Assembly (NCBI RefSeq): GCF_000003815.2
Contig: NC_049979.1
Span: 30,508,859-30,572,858 of the forward strand
Length of the DNA stretch: 64,000 bases
Direction of reading: 5' to 3'
Source of the DNA: Branchiostoma floridae
Lineage: Eukaryota; Chordata; Leptocardii; Amphioxiformes; Branchiostomatidae
In this document: in pieces, positions 1 through 12,359 of the stretch
Position numbering within the stretch: position 1 is the stretch's first letter
Layout: each line of letters opens with the position of its first letter
Program-made: the position numbers and the translations under genes
The notes under the pieces: model-generated
What the model saw: only the letters and a program-made list of their open reading frames with translations
The model's database searches: none
What the model was told of the DNA's origin: nothing

Positions 1-394
1 TATTCGGGCAGTCGGAATTTCTTTCCTTCCCGATTGCACTTATCAAGTGTCCTAGTATTGCAGTGTACTGTTGTTAATTATATTTAATGTGAAAGTTCCC
101 ATCAAAATCATGTATCTACCCAAATACGCCACCGTATCTGTCAGGATTTGAGGAAACTCGTATCCGAGAGAAATACGGCACCGTAATCGGTCCGATTTGC
201 GGTGCATCGTCGTATTCGAGTAAAGATCATGGATTTGTCCGCATTCGCTCGGAAACGTTCCGTGTTTGGCATGTCGCCCGATTTCGGATCCGTCGTATTT
301 ATCAGGATTCGAAGTCATTTTCGTGCAGTGAACCAACTAACAACATCCCTGCATACATTAAGTGTAATTGCTGTCAGAGCCAGTCTATTCAAAA

Positions 395-610
395 TCACTC
401 AACTGTAATGTATTGGGGCCCAGCTCAGGGTTTGAAAACTCCCCACCTAACAGAGTCCCTGTATGAACTGTTATGTATTGGGGCCCAGGTCAGGGCTTTA
501 AAACTGAGGCCCCCACCGAACAGAGTCCCTGTATGATCGTGACCAACGATACATTGTTTTTAACTAATATTAACAACTACTTCTAGCCGTCTTATGAGGA
601 GTAATGTGTG

Positions 611-684
<74 letters not shown>

Positions 685-1300
685 TCTCACAACCCATCAC
701 GAGCCAAGTATTAGATAAACAACATCCATCCCAACATAGATTTTGTGCAATTTCTGTCAGAGCCATTTTAATTCCATTCTACTGTACTGTATTGGTTGGG
801 GCCCAAGTCCTCCTTTGAAAATACCCCACTAGATAAGGGGCCCCGTCCTGTATGATTGTTACCGAGGATATACTGTAAATGCAGAAATGTTTGAGGTAGT
901 TTTGCTTTTGCCCCTTTTGCGGTGGCCACTTCACCGCGACCTTAAAACTACCGCGAACATTTTTCCGCGATAGTATGTGACTACAGTCTATGGCGCTACA
1001 GTGAACTTAAAACCACATCGAACACTCAATTTTCCAGCTACCGCAAAAGTAAACCCCCGTGAACTTAAATGCATTCACAATATTGTTCAGTCATACATTA
1101 TTTGTAACTGATGTTAGCCACTAGTTTATTCTACAGGAATGGTTCTTTTTAAAAACCTAAACCGATCCAACTAATAGTGCTCTTATATTGCATTATTTTT
1201 GCGTAATTTCTGTCAGGTATTGTTCTATTCAAACTCATTCTGATGTAATGTATCGCTTTTGGGGCAAAAGGAAGGGTTTGAAAATTGCAGCTAAAGTGTC
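395..1300. repeat. dispersed and tandem copies of a GGGGCCCA-containing repeat
   Basis: Two tandem copies of about 70 bp (roughly 401-466 and 467-536) share TGTATTGGGGCCCA and end in AACAGAGTCCCTGTATGA. A diverged third copy lies at about 779-856 and a weak fourth at about 1246-1290. No coding capacity is visible. The stretch at 900-1075 carries repeated ACCGCGAAC and CTTAAAA blocks and looks like another old interspersed repeat. Confidence 0.6.
605..681. repeat. (TG)n microsatellite
   Basis: About 77 bases of almost uninterrupted TG dinucleotides with a few TTTG interruptions. Open frames on both strands here only reflect the repeat. Confidence 0.95.
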
Positions 1301-1564
1301 TACGGCGTTTTCTGTTGCCGGCCCACCCAATAAAGGCCCCAACCCGCCAGTGCCCACGACCCAGTTTGATAAATTGTGACAAATTGTTTTAATTTAGAGT
1401 GTGCTGAACTGGAAACAGCAACGAGTTGTAAGTGTCTGTTAAATACCATCTGTTTATTTAACAACCATCTAGGTTGTTAAATAGACAGTCGCCTGCAGAT
1501 TCATTTCAAGTTCAAGAAAATTCAGATAAGGTCCATGGCTAGTGTTTGTTTATTTATTGAATTC

Positions 1565-3255
1565 TAGTAAACAGATATGTCACCTTTGATTACCGTAATA
1601 TTTCGGTAGACACTGTTTAACATTAAAACCCCTGATACATTTTGTAGATATAGAAGGTAAAAAAATATCAGTATCGATTAAATAAACTTTTAAACCTAAT
1701 GACCCTAAACTTAAGTAGGTTTCATTAACACATATCAATACCATAAAAGAATTCCAATTCACTGATGATACAAACAACATACCTAAAATATTAGATAACA
1801 TGACAGTGTTTTGCCAGCTTTACTTTGATAACNNNNNNNNNNNNNNNNNNNNNNNNNNNNNNNNNNNNNNNNNNNNNNNNNNNNNNNNNNNNNNNNNNNN
1901 NNNNNNNNNNNNNNNNNNNNNNNNNNNNNNNNTTTTACTCTCTTTCACGATGTCTGTTACAACGGTTTGCATTCACGTGTCAAAGAGGACTCCTAGCGGC
2001 GATGGTACCTGTTGCATATTTTATCTGTTAACTTTTTTTGATGGATCAAAAAGGACACCTACGATTTTACCCGGTACTGCACTTTAGTTTGTTTATTTAT
2101 TTACACACATCTGCACAAGAAAACACATAAAAAAAAGTACAGAACAATACATAACAATAGCTACAAGAGGAGGAAATGCGTATGTAGCTTAAACTCAGCC
2201 CTCCTCCGGAGTCCCTTAATATTAACCATATTTTTTACAATAGAGGTACAATACAAATGATTCATTATATCTTTTATAATTAACGTGGTAGCTATAAATA
2301 GTAGGTAAGGATAACAAAATACGACTTAAGATGAAAAAGGCGCTTATTATATGATTCTTTTACAAGGGGCATTGGTTTAAGAGTACTTTTAAAAGGCAGA
2401 AAAGACGATGTTGTTTGTACACTGCTACGACTGCTTCCTTATATCCATTGAAATATCAAGCGTGGATTTCCCATATGGTAGTTAATTGCTAAAGGTCTTT
2501 GACTATGGTTTGTCTATTTATCGACTTTCACTAAACAGACATGTCAGCTTTGACTACCGTAATATTTCAGTAGACATTGTTTTACGGGTCGGAAGGTTAA
2601 AAAGACCAGTATCGATTGAATAAACATTTACTACATAAAACTATATCAATAATTCGATTCTATTAATGCATAGATATCATGTAAAAGTTCTAATTGACAG
2701 ATGATACTAATAGCATACCTAGAATATAACATAACATGATTTTTTACAGGCTTTACTTTGACATTTAATTACGGCTTTCTTTTACTCGATATCTTTCACA
2801 ATAGTTGGCATTCACGTGTCAAAGACGACTCCTAGCGGCGATTCTTCCTGTTGCATATGCTATTGTTTAATTTTTTTAGGTGGATCAAAGAGGGCACCTG
2901 CGGTTTTACCCGGTACTGCACTTGTTATGTTTTCTTTATTTATTTGCACAAAAATACATAAAACAAAGCAAGGCATAAAGGTAGGTACAGGAGGAGGGAA
3001 AACGTACGTAGCTTAAACTATGCCCTACTCCCTTATACTAGACTTAATTTATTACAATCGATGTGATATGTGGTAGCAGTAAATAGTGGGCAAATATAAT
3101 GAAATTCGAGTTAAGATAAAGTTGGAGCTTTTAAGCTAAAAAATTAAAATATATGATTCTAATACGGTGGGCTAAGGTTTTTTATTAGATTGATTTGACA
3201 AGAAGACGCCAACTTGTTTCAATGGGAATATCAGGCGTGGATTTCCGGTCTGGCA
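1565..3255. repeat. diverged tandem duplication of about 0.95 kb
   Basis: Copy 1 (about 1565-2485) and copy 2 (about 2525-3255) share a series of blocks in the same order: TACCGTAATATTTC, CAGTATCGATT, CATTCACGTGTCAAAGA, a block around TTTTACCCGGTACTGCACTT, and GCGTGGATTTCC near the end. The copies differ by many substitutions and indels, so the duplication is old. Copy 1 contains the assembly gap. No gene is recognised. Confidence 0.65.
1833..1932. other. assembly gap (100 Ns)
   Basis: Exactly 100 undetermined bases, the usual placeholder for a gap of unknown size. It lies inside the first copy of the tandem duplication, which is a likely reason for the assembly break. Confidence 0.99.
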
Positions 3256-3259
3256 GTTT

Positions 3260-5330
3260 TGCTGTCACTCCTCACTCAACGATGACATCTTGCGGTACCT
3301 ATATGAAATGCAGAGAACTTGCAGACAGGATTCTTTGCCGTGTTGATTTCTTTCATTCTGCCTGAATGACCACAATCAAACAATTTATAAATCAGAGTGA
3401 AGAAGAAAAGAGTAGAGAACGAGTATAGTACACTTGTCTAAAGATTGTTCTGTACAGTACTAGTATCACACAACAGAGTATGGTGGTATGATATCGATTG
3501 ATGATTTTTTTGCCACAAATTAGTAATGTCAGTCACAAACAAATGTCAACTTGCATTGTGCGCATTGTTTATCAGCTTTAAAAGTGCACGTTTTCGTAAA
3601 AAAAACCGTATCAACTTATTTATTCCTCAGTTGCTTTCTTGGAAAATACATCAGAAGTGCATTGTGAAGATATTTTACCCAAAACAATTACACTTTACTT
3701 CACTCCGAATGACATGTATATGCATACATATACATATATAACTTCATTGTTGAATTGATAGACACAAATGTGGACGGAACAAAAGCACGATATCATTACT
3801 TTAAATCTCGAAATAGATACATTAACTCTCGAAATAGATTGTTCTTTAAATCTAAATAAAAATAAACTAAAATGCAATAGAACAGACATATCCCCCCTCT
3901 CTATTCTTGTGTTTGTGTTTATAATTATGTGATATTGAACGTAAGCGTTATGATTTTTAGAGCGTTAAGCCTTTTGTTTTTATTAAAAACAACAACAACA
4001 ATGGTACATTTGTCAACCACTAAGACTAGTGTTTGTACAGTCGAGTACTATTGCACATGGAGGGATAACATATACTGGTGTGTCTGGACGAATTACATGT
4101 GTAACTTAACATGCAGTACATGGGCAGTGGAACAGTCAGGAAAGACAGATACATGTAGTACATTTGTCAAAATACTGGGAAACCGTAAGGAATATGTACA
4201 GTCTGTTACTACACTATGATCAAACATGGAGTAGTCTAACAATAGGTGGGGTTCATGCCAAAATATCAATAGTAAATTTGTACAATCAATCTACATTGGC
4301 TGTCAGTCTACTATTGTATATCCGTTCTTCGAAGTCATTTTCAAAGACATTAAAGAGGTTAGTTATGCACAGGTGTGGGTCTTTTCTATGCCAGATCCAA
4401 GTTTTAAAGATTGTCCATTTATAGCCACAGTAACAGTAAAGGTTCTATTTTTCTGGTCTTTAGCAGTTATTAGATAATCAATTTTTCCAAATAAAACCTC
4501 CTGAAAAGTAATTTTTATGTTGGGCAAGGGTACATATGTGTTAACATAGAACCATAAGCCTTAATAACATTACATTGTAACCAGCTATGTATGTACCAAA
4601 TGGCGGTCCTACGACAGACTTAAAGATGTACAAAAATGAATTTGGATGGCGGATAGCGTTTGCTAGTTGTGACAGGTCCCCTCCCCTTTCATTTAAATCC
4701 AGTATTCCAGTAGCATTTTCTTTCAAAACATTTTTAAAAAGTAAAGAAACGAACAGCAGATTTCCATCATCTAGGCATGCAGGTAGCTTATGCAGAGATG
4801 TGCACAATTAGATACAAAGTATACAGATGTGAACTTCATCTGCTTGTTCAAATGTTGAATAGATTATCATTCAATTATCTTCCATAATCTGAAACCAATA
4901 AATGTAACACTTATATATTTTATGGCAGGTGGGATTTAAACAAAATCTAATCATACAAATGACAATGGTTTTTCATGGAAATTCTATACTTGAGACATGT
5001 GTAACTCAGTTCAAGGTGAACATCTCAATGCATAAATTGTGTAAAATGTGCATCTGTGAACAAGATTTATTTAAAGAAACAGCCATTTCTATAAAACTAC
5101 GTTCCGTCATATCTGCCTTTCTGTGTTAATAACGGAATGTGGATGACACTGCCAAAATGCGCTGAGTGTGGGTGAGGTCAGTAATTACTAGGGATATACT
5201 CATATTGCAGTTATACGCCTTTATAAAGCAGCTGATACTAATGAAAGAAATGTATATATAGATTAAAGTATGAAAAACGGAAAGAAAAAAAAGAAAAAAA
5301 GTCTTTTTATACTACGTTCCCATAGAAGCG
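3260..5330. other. noncoding stretch, no gene seen
   Basis: AT-rich sequence with only short, repeat-like frames. Positions 4560-4810 resemble an interspersed repeat also found at 16095-16690 and 49379-50470; shared blocks include CATGCAGGTAGCTTA and GCAGAGAT. I see no splice-bounded exon here. Confidence 0.5.
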
Positions 5331-5344
5331 AGCATCGCAGACAG

Positions 5345-5865
5345 TTGCATGGATTAAAATTGCCCCCTAGCAGCTCGAGAAACTATCGCAGAAAAACACC
5401 TAATGGCTGCAAATATGATATGAATCGCTAAGAGGCATCAATGACACATGAGATTGGCCATATGTCACTGACTGTAAATGACAGGGGTGCTTAATAACTA
5501 TGGTAGGTATTCATACAAATTTTAGAGAAAATGGTTTATTACATTTACTTAGAAGTATACGATTTCATACTGAATTTAGTCAAGGTTTACTCAGAGCAAT
5601 GACTGTACACATAACGTAAAACTCATATGTATCAGTTAAAGCTCGTATGTTTTCAGCTGTAGATTGTTTGAATTCCAAAAACCTACAATAGAGTATTAGA
5701 GTTCGTTGCATGCATCAAAATTACTCCCAGCAGTTCAAAAGATTATTGAAAAAAAAATGACTAATAGCTGCAAAAATGATATTACTCGATAGGGGTCCTC
5801 AATGACGCGTAACGATTGACGATTGTCATCCATGATTGCTGTAAATATTACAGTTAGGGGAAAGA
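5345..5865. repeat. direct duplication of about 155 bp
   Basis: Positions about 5345-5500 and 5707-5865 share a series of blocks (GTTGCATG, CAGCAGTT/CAGCAGCTC, TAATAGCTGCAAA/TAATGGCTGCAAA, TCAATGAC, GACTGTAAAT/TGCTGTAAAT) in the same order. This looks like two diverged copies of one repeat separated by about 200 bp. Confidence 0.55.
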
Positions 5866-7320
5866 GGGGTGTGTGGAATAAATTAAAGGAGCAAAATAAC
5901 GTAATTTTCTAAAAACAAAATCAGTCAACATCTAGTACTAAACGCTGTAATTTGGTTACATATCTGTGCTGACCTTTTTCATTACTGCAATGATGCCAAG
6001 GGATTTATGGGTATGTTCTGAAATTTATACAACTCACTATTTAGAAACACGCGAATTTAATGAATTCACACAACCCTCCACGTGTACGAAGAACCATACG
6101 AATCATATTGAATGCATGCGATAAGTATCTTAACGTTATATTTCTTATATCAACAAATAAATACCGCTAGAATGCAGTGCTGTATCATGCCATGCTTTAT
6201 AGTGAACGATTTGTTTAACCGTACTGCGTTGTACTAGATAACCTTGTATGCTTTATAAAGCTATAAAACAGCTGTTCAATATGAGAAGAATTAGGCAACT
6301 ATTCTTTATAGAAAGTATCTGTTTATGTTCCATCTGCCTTAAACTAAACGTCACATGTATCTGAGTCCTATAAAGAAAAGCAATGCAAATATTAGTGATT
6401 AATGATGTAAATTGACGGCTGATTTCCATAAGTAGCACTTTAGTCTGGACATCTCTGTCTAAGCAAACTACAAACTAATTTATGGCAACCCGTTGTTACT
6501 TTTGTTAAGTTGTTCAACTTACTAAAATCGATAAACTTAACTCACCTCTAAAGATTCTCTCAAAAGAGCAGCTGCAGTTGCAGAGCAAGCTGCTAGGGTG
6601 CCAAAACCTACACACTTCTTTACCATTTCTGCTGCAGTACCAAAGTCACATACGACGGAGCCAAAATTTGTCTTTGTCTTCTCAACCTCTATTCACTTGC
6701 CAAGTATATTTTTTAATTGGTATACATATCAGACAGGACACAGTTGTGAATCTCTCTAGCAGAGCTAATATTAACATCACCACTGGAACATTTGAAAATG
6801 AAATAAGCAAAGCACAAAACAATGTGAGATCAAATGAAATAAAGTACAGCAGTGGGGTGACGGATCCAACAAGTATATATATGTATATATATATATATAC
6901 ATACATACACACAAGATTTTAACCCTATAGGACAATGTTCAATCAATGTGGAAACGTTTGGTCTCGAGTATGCATGACTGGATAAGATGCATAATATTTC
7001 TACAAAGTGCGTTCATTCCCCAACCTTTAGTGTGAACATGAGTAGCGGTGTCCCATTCATATTTGACTTTAGATTCTTGTTCATTCCTCTATATTTTCTC
7101 AATGCTGCTTTAGGCTTTTCTTTGCTACAAGGTTATATCTTAAGTTTCTTTCTACATGTACACACATTCCGGGAGGGTACCACTACAGTCAAGAATGTTG
7201 TCTGCTTAGAATAAAATCGAATACTTAATTGGTAGACAAAATGATGTGGTTTTTATCACGGTCTAATTTGTTTAGATAGAATACTATTCACACTGCGCAA
7301 TCATTGGATCATCCTTAATG
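5866..7320. other. noncoding stretch with a short TA-rich microsatellite
   Basis: No supported gene. Positions 6877-6912 form a short TATATA/TACATACA microsatellite. The frames visible in this stretch have neither splice signals nor recognisable protein content. Confidence 0.5.
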
Positions 7321-7379
7321 AGTTATGGGGAAAGTGCCTCCGTCGCTACGGCCCAGCCTTAGATGCCTGCTCAAATCAC

Positions 7380-7580
7380 TTCTTGCTTTTCCTCCATCCC
7401 ATACATCATTCCCCCACACTCAATCACCCCTCCCTTATCCCAATGCCTATCCCTGTCTCAACTTCTTTCTCAAAGTTCCCTCACTCAATCACCCCTTACT
7501 TATTCCAATGTTCTTATCCCTGTCTCAACTTCTTTCTCCTGGTTCCCTCACTCATTTACCCCTTACTTATTCCCCTATCT
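7380..7580. repeat. pyrimidine-rich minisatellite of about 75-bp units
   Basis: Two to three units share CCCTGTCTCAACTTCTTTCT and CCCTCACTCA...ACCCCTTAC. Overlapping plus-strand frames here are repeat artefacts, rich in Pro, Ser and Leu. Confidence 0.7.
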
Positions 7581-7908
7581 AACCGTTGTAAACACAACCT
7601 TTCCTAATCACCTGCTCTGTTGAACAGAACACCACTATCCAAACTGCGACTTCGCTTCTTTTAACTTCAACCCTTAGCGGCCCGGACGCTGAAACCTGCG
7701 AACCTCCACCTGGCTCCGACCCTTTCCTGCTTCCTATAAGACCTACCCCGATCCCCTCTCTTATACTCACAATCCGTACAGTAAAACTTGCCGTCTGGCC
7801 CTTACTTGATACAGCTAGGTTGTACTGCAAGCCACAATTTCATCAGCTGACTTCCAGCCGTCTTCGGGGGTTTCGCCCCCTTGTATCAGGACCCCCTCAG
7901 GCTCGGTC

Positions 7909-8538
7909 TGCCTAAATACCACAAACGACCACAAACGACTCAGAAATACCACAAGCGACCACAAACGACTCTAAAATGCAGTGTATATGGGTCAAAGACC
8001 TTGTGTGGCGCTCTGGAGACATTGTTTACACATTTATGAATTTAAAAGATGCAGCAGGTCCTGCGTATTCACCAGTTATTTCAAGTTAGTCCGCCGGTTT
8101 CAAGATCGAAGCGATTCTCGGCCACCATGTTGGATCGCCCGTGCTAGGAGTCTGCATGGGGAAGTTCTCGATACCTTCCACGGCTCCATAGACGACAGGA
8201 CGATAAAACTATGGACGCTGTTGGTTCATAGATTATAGCATGGCACTATTCTATCATTATCAACTCATAAAACTTGTATACTAATTGTTTCTCAGCCTCA
8301 AATGCAAGCACGCATTCATTGACAGCGCAGAATCGCTTCGATCTTGAAACCGGCGGACTAACTCGAAATAACTAGTGAATATGCAGGACTTGCTGCGTTT
8401 TTTAAATTCATAAATGTATAAACAATGTCTCCAGAGCGCCACACAAGGTCTTTGACCCATATACACTGCATACTAGAGTCGTTTGTGGTCGTTTGTGGTA
8501 TTTTCGAGTCGTTTGTGGTCGTTTGTGGTATTTAGGCA
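7909..8538. mobile_element. 630-bp MITE with terminal inverted repeats of about 210 bp
   Basis: The ends are TGCCTAAATACC and GGTATTTAGGCA, and the arms (7909-8118 and 8329-8538) are near-complete reverse complements. Each arm starts with tandem ACCACAAACGACC/ACAAACGACT motifs, which are candidate transposase-binding sites. Direct repeats of ACCCCCTCAGGCT lie at 7891-7903 and 8540-8552, close to but not exactly flush with the two ends, and fit a target duplication in the retrotransposon tail. The short mirrored frames in the two arms are not genes. Confidence 0.85.
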
Positions 8539-8595
8539 CACCCCCTCAGGCTGGCGGGGCGGTGACGGTGGCCAATCCATCACCAGTTGTTGCTT

Positions 8596-9429
8596 AGATC
8601 TTCCAAGTTCCTGCGTTTCGTTTCAACCACAGCCATCTCGATGCTGCTTCGGCAGTTTCTGTGAGGTTTTCAGTCACCTGTTTCCTCTTTCTTCCCTTGA
8701 TGCCTAGTGCTCCCAGCATCCTCCACATTGACTGGCTCACAAAACCTCTGCAGCCCACCTCTACGGGGAAGCACCAGGCCTTCCGCCGCTTCTCAGTACA
8801 GATTTGTCACAGGTTGCTGTATCTTTAGCCTTTCCCTCGTATGCCTCTTCCATTCTCTCTTCCCACGGCACTGTGAGTTCGATCATCACCACCTGTCTGG
8901 TCTTGGCTGACCAGATTACTACGTCTGGCCTCTGGTTTGTTACTTCTATTTCCTCAGGGAAGATTAGCTTTCTATCAAGGTCCGCCTGCAGGACCCAGTC
9001 ACCCGCTGTGGGCAAGATTCCTAGTCCATCGTCTGATGCTCTCTTCCCCCTCCTTTGTCCTTTCCCACCTTCCTTCACAAATCTCAGACTTCTCTGCTTC
9101 CTTCCACTCATCTGTGCCCTCTTCTCTTCTAGCGCAGCTGCCAACACTTTTAGCACTCTGTCGTGCCTCCATCTGTATCTCTCCTGCCCTAGGGTTATGG
9201 CACATCCTGTAAGCAGGTGGCTCAAGGTCCCACTATTCCCACACAGCACACACTTCTCCTCACTCTCCTTGCCCCATCTCTTCAGGTTTGCTGGGGTGGG
9301 CAAGAGATCATACACAGATTTCAGTAGGAACTGTGTCCTCAGCGGTTCCCAGGACCAGAGCTCCTTCCAGGTCACCTTCCTCTCTAGAGCCTGTTCACAT
9401 TTTACCCAGGCTCCCTGTACCCCATTCAT
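8596..9429 (-). pseudogene. retrotransposon C-terminal region (CCHC knuckle plus restriction-like endonuclease), frameshifted
   Basis: The first part (9429 to about 8795) is open for about 210 codons. It contains a C-X2-C-X7-H-X4-C knuckle (CVLCGNSGTLSHLLTGC), found in R2-like proteins, followed by a block with RPDVVIW and ELTVPWEERMEEAY that fits the PD-(D/E)XK endonuclease. Near 8795 the frame shifts: the adjacent frame carries AWCFPVEVGCRGFVSQSMWR and runs to a stop at about 8596. The family normally continues through this block in one frame, so the copy is broken. No start codon can be assigned because the 5' end is missing. Confidence 0.75.
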
Positions 9430-9639
9430 ACAGAATCACCGAGATATCTGGTAGATTGGGGGTTGAAAATCAGCGAGAGGGATCGGTGTACGGTAGCACC
9501 GTGGTACCGTGCGGTGTCACAATCAGCGACACAGGTCGGAGATGATCGCCCCGTATCTTGGCGTAAGGTGATAATATCTGGGTTACCAGGCGCGCTATTC
9601 GTGACCCTTCGGATAGCTGGAGGTCACACAACAGTCAAC

Positions 9640-9725
9640 ATGGCGGCTGGTTCGGAGGGTCCAGGACCTGGAAACTCTGTTCCAACTTTCAAGCATATTT
9701 ATTCCACGGAAACCAGTTCAACGAG
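9640..9725 (+). CDS. candidate first coding exon of an unidentified host gene
   Basis: An ATG in a good context (CAACATGGCGGC, also a YY1-like motif common at TATA-less promoters) opens a 28-codon exon, MAAGSEGPGPGN..., ending in a consensus donor (GAG|GTAGGT) in phase 2. Upstream sequence is moderately GC-rich and non-repetitive. I do not recognise the product. A terminal exon about 5 kb downstream (14791-14876) could belong to the same gene, but its phase is incompatible with direct joining, so at least one exon between them is unidentified. Confidence 0.4.
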
Positions 9726-10221
9726 GTAGGTCTTGTAACGTTAATCCTGAAGTTTTGTTTTTCAATTTGATAATCATCAATGACGTATTGGAATAATTAT
9801 TGTTTGAAAACCCGAGGCAGGACCGGACCAAGGTTATAAACTCCATGGCATGGCAAAATGTTGTGCGGGCAAAATATTGTAAGCCTCAGAGTACAGGTTT
9901 GTGGTCACTATGCCGTCATACCTAACTTGTGTCTACTACTTCTACTGCTGTCTAAGTATCACAGTTGGTAAAACTGAGGCTGCGAACAGTGACACAACCA
10001 GGTGCTCAATTCGGTGGCGTTTTGGTCAAATGGTTTTCATGACTACTAAGGGATAGAATTTGTAAATAATGCACAATGAATGTTTAAGTTACAAAATGTT
10101 TGATATAAAGCAACGATTTGCAATGCACTTTACGAATTCAAACAAAAATATCGTTACTAGTTAGAGTTGACTGGCTTAAGCTACGTTCAACGGTGATTTT
10201 GAAGATTTTGCAGGAAAGGAC

Positions 10222-11217
10222 ATTCACCACTTGCACACTTCCCATAGTTCGCTATGCCAGGGTTCTGGATATGGATGTTACCAACGTTGCCCAGGGTGCG
10301 AAGCCAGGGTAGAACCAGCTAAAACCTTCAGTACGAGGGCGGCAAAGCATATAAAGTAATGACTTGTCTGACAAATATGGTACTTCTATTATTCAAGTTT
10401 TGTTGTCAGAGGTATAACCTAGCCAGCGTGGGACCGCGTGGCGCAGTGGCAGCATGTTCGGCTCGAGACCGAGAGGTTGTTGGTTCAAATCCGGCTGCCG
10501 TGTCACCGATTTTGTGCCCTTGGGACACAAGGCACTTAACACGACTTTCCTCACTTAACTCAGGTGTAAATGGGTATCTTGTTGCGGCTAGTGGCCTTGG
10601 CGGGGCTTTGTGGCCGAGACAGGCCTCAGGAGCACGTTCGGGCATGACGCACCCGCCATGGCACACGAGTCGGGGGTAGGAGAAACCCCTTACATCCATG
10701 GTTGGAAGTCCTCCTAGGAGACGGAAACTCCGAACAACAAAGCTGCATCTGCTGGAGCCGCCTCACACGTTGCAATTACAGTTGCCCCTGTGAGACTAGT
10801 GCTCCAATAGAGGAGAGGGTGAAGAAGGAATTGCACACCCCTCCTTCACCATAAAAAGTAATGTGCAGGTCAGGCAAACAGGCAAATGCCTGGCTGCCTC
10901 CTCATCAGTCAAATCTGTTTAAAAAAACTAGCCAGCATGTCACAACTGTGGCTGTTAGTTGGTTTCGCCCGATGACCTCACGGGTCACGGCTTGCTTTTC
11001 GTCTGCAGCCTTTGTTCTTTGTTGTCAGAAAGTGATTAAACAATGTCCTATGCACTGTAACTATATTTGCCAGACAACTCATTAGTTTACTAGTATATGC
11101 TTTGCCGCCCTCATACTGAAGGTTTTAGCTGGTTCCACCCTGGTTTCGCACCCTGGGCAACGTCGGTAACATCCACATCCAGAACCCTGTCGTAGTGAAT
11201 TATGGCAAGTGGTGAAT
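10222..11217. mobile_element. nonautonomous DNA transposon with TIRs of about 130 bp
   Basis: The left arm (10222-10353) and right arm (11095-11217) are diverged reverse complements; the outer ends read ATTCACCACTTGC and GCAAGTGGTGAAT. Shared inner blocks include CAGGGTTCTGGAT, GTTGCCCAGGGTGCGAA and GGCGGCAAAGCATAT. No transposase is encoded; the interior is largely a SINE and anonymous sequence. Confidence 0.8.
10431..10860 (+). mobile_element. tRNA-derived SINE (amphioxus SINE type)
   Basis: A tRNA-like head (about 10431-10505) has an A box TGGCGCAGTGG (10439-10449) and a B box GGTTCAAATCC (10482-10492). It is followed by a body with TTGTGCCCTTGGGACACAAGGCACTTAACACG, the block that marks amphioxus-type SINEs (shown here only as landmarks: TTGTGCCCTTGGG and GCACTTAACACG). 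It sits inside the transposon at 10222-11217 and is therefore a later insertion. The 3' end is uncertain. Confidence 0.75.
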
Positions 11218-12180
11218 TCATTCAAACACTCATTCCAGTTTGTAACTGTTTTATCAAAAGCTTAGACTTTGCTTGATAAAGTAATGAAAAAAATAATATT
11301 GGACCTGTCTATAGGATGATACGGAGGACAACACAGGGCATCCCTTGATCAATATGGTGTTGTATATGTTGAGTGAACATTATATGTCTAATTATACTTG
11401 CATATGCCATATAGGAAGCAAATTCTGCTCTCATTTAAATATTAAAAAATGCTCTTGTCAGTCTATAGACCATACCACTTACTATCTATGTAGAAAATTA
11501 CAGGTAAGCATCAATGTTTTCTTTATTTTCCCACAACACCTATATATACCAAGGGGGTTATATGAGTTGGTTTTACGAAAGATGCACCACAACATTGGTA
11601 TTGGTTGATGGATCGGAAGAAATTATAGCCATGGGTGAGATTCCACCTCTAATCAAAACAGCTGACATCAAGTATTGAACGAACAGCAAAAAATGTAACA
11701 ATTCAGTTCCCAGAATTATAGTTTTGTAGGAGAAGCTCAGGTCCAGAGGATCAGGTCCTCAGATTTTTTCAGGTCCGTTTTATTCAGACCAGTCCAAGAA
11801 GAAATTGCTATTTTGCACATTTTAATGAGATCAAACCAGAAAAACTATTGGAGGTATGCTTATTGTCTTAAAGTTAATGGCTGTTGTAACATTCATCATT
11901 TCATGTGAATCACCATGCCCACACGGCCACACCCATAAAACTCCTTTCTTCTCCTACCCAGCAGTAATTATCGCCGTACCAGCTAGAAATTGTTGCCATA
12001 CCCAGTTATTGTTGCCTTTCCTGCTAGAAATATTTGCTGTACCTGTGCCCTGTCCAATACTGTAGGTACAGCATAATAAGATCTGGTACGGTATGATTAA
12101 CCGGCATGGCAAGAAAGGCGTTTTAATACTTTTATGGGGGTGCATATGATCTCCAAAACAGATCCACGGTGGTGTAATAT
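11218..12180. other. noncoding stretch, possible weak exon at 11380-11502
   Basis: Mostly anonymous sequence. A frame ending in ...CRKLQ abuts a donor-like site (ACAG|GTAAGC at 11502/11503), but I could not fix an acceptor or relate it to neighbouring exons, so no exon is claimed. Confidence 0.3.
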
Positions 12181-12183
12181 AGG

Positions 12184-12357
12184 GTTAATGACCCGCCCTG
12201 AGGTGAATACGGTGCCATAATTCATGGCTGGTTCCTATAACCACCGAATGAAGCAACCGAGTCCGCGTAGCGGACGAGGTCGTTCATGTCAGGTGATTAT
12301 AGGAATAGGCCATGAATTATAACACCGTATACACCGAAGGAAAGAGGGTCATTAACG
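12184..12357. mobile_element. palindromic MITE of about 175 bp
   Basis: The termini are inverted copies: GTTAATGACCC...GGTGAATACGGTG at the left and CACCGTATACACC...GGGTCATTAAC at the right, with ATAATTCATGG / CCATGAATTAT further in. The centre contains a short palindrome around CCGCGTAGCGGA. No coding sequence. Confidence 0.75.
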
Positions 12358-12359
12358 TT

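Larger units (their letters stand above)
7840..9429 (-). mobile_element. 5'-truncated R2-type (RLE) non-LTR retrotransposon fragment
   Basis: The minus strand encodes the C-terminal end of a non-LTR retrotransposon reverse transcriptase. Sequence homology appears to stop near 9429, so the 5' part, including the polymerase domain, is missing. At the 3' side the element resumes beyond a later MITE insertion (7909-8538), with the matching end around 7840-7908. The RLE class is inferred from the CCHC knuckle and from the downstream PD...ELT block typical of restriction-like endonucleases. Confidence 0.7.

Noticed and set aside
7325-7623. Overlapping Pro/Ser/Leu-rich plus-strand frames
   Set aside because: Produced by a pyrimidine-rich minisatellite; three overlapping frames are open at once.
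8281-8466. Minus-strand frame starting MYMGQRPCVALWRHC, mirrored at 7981-8238
   Set aside because: Both are in the inverted arms of the 630-bp MITE and are copies of each other, with no coding support.
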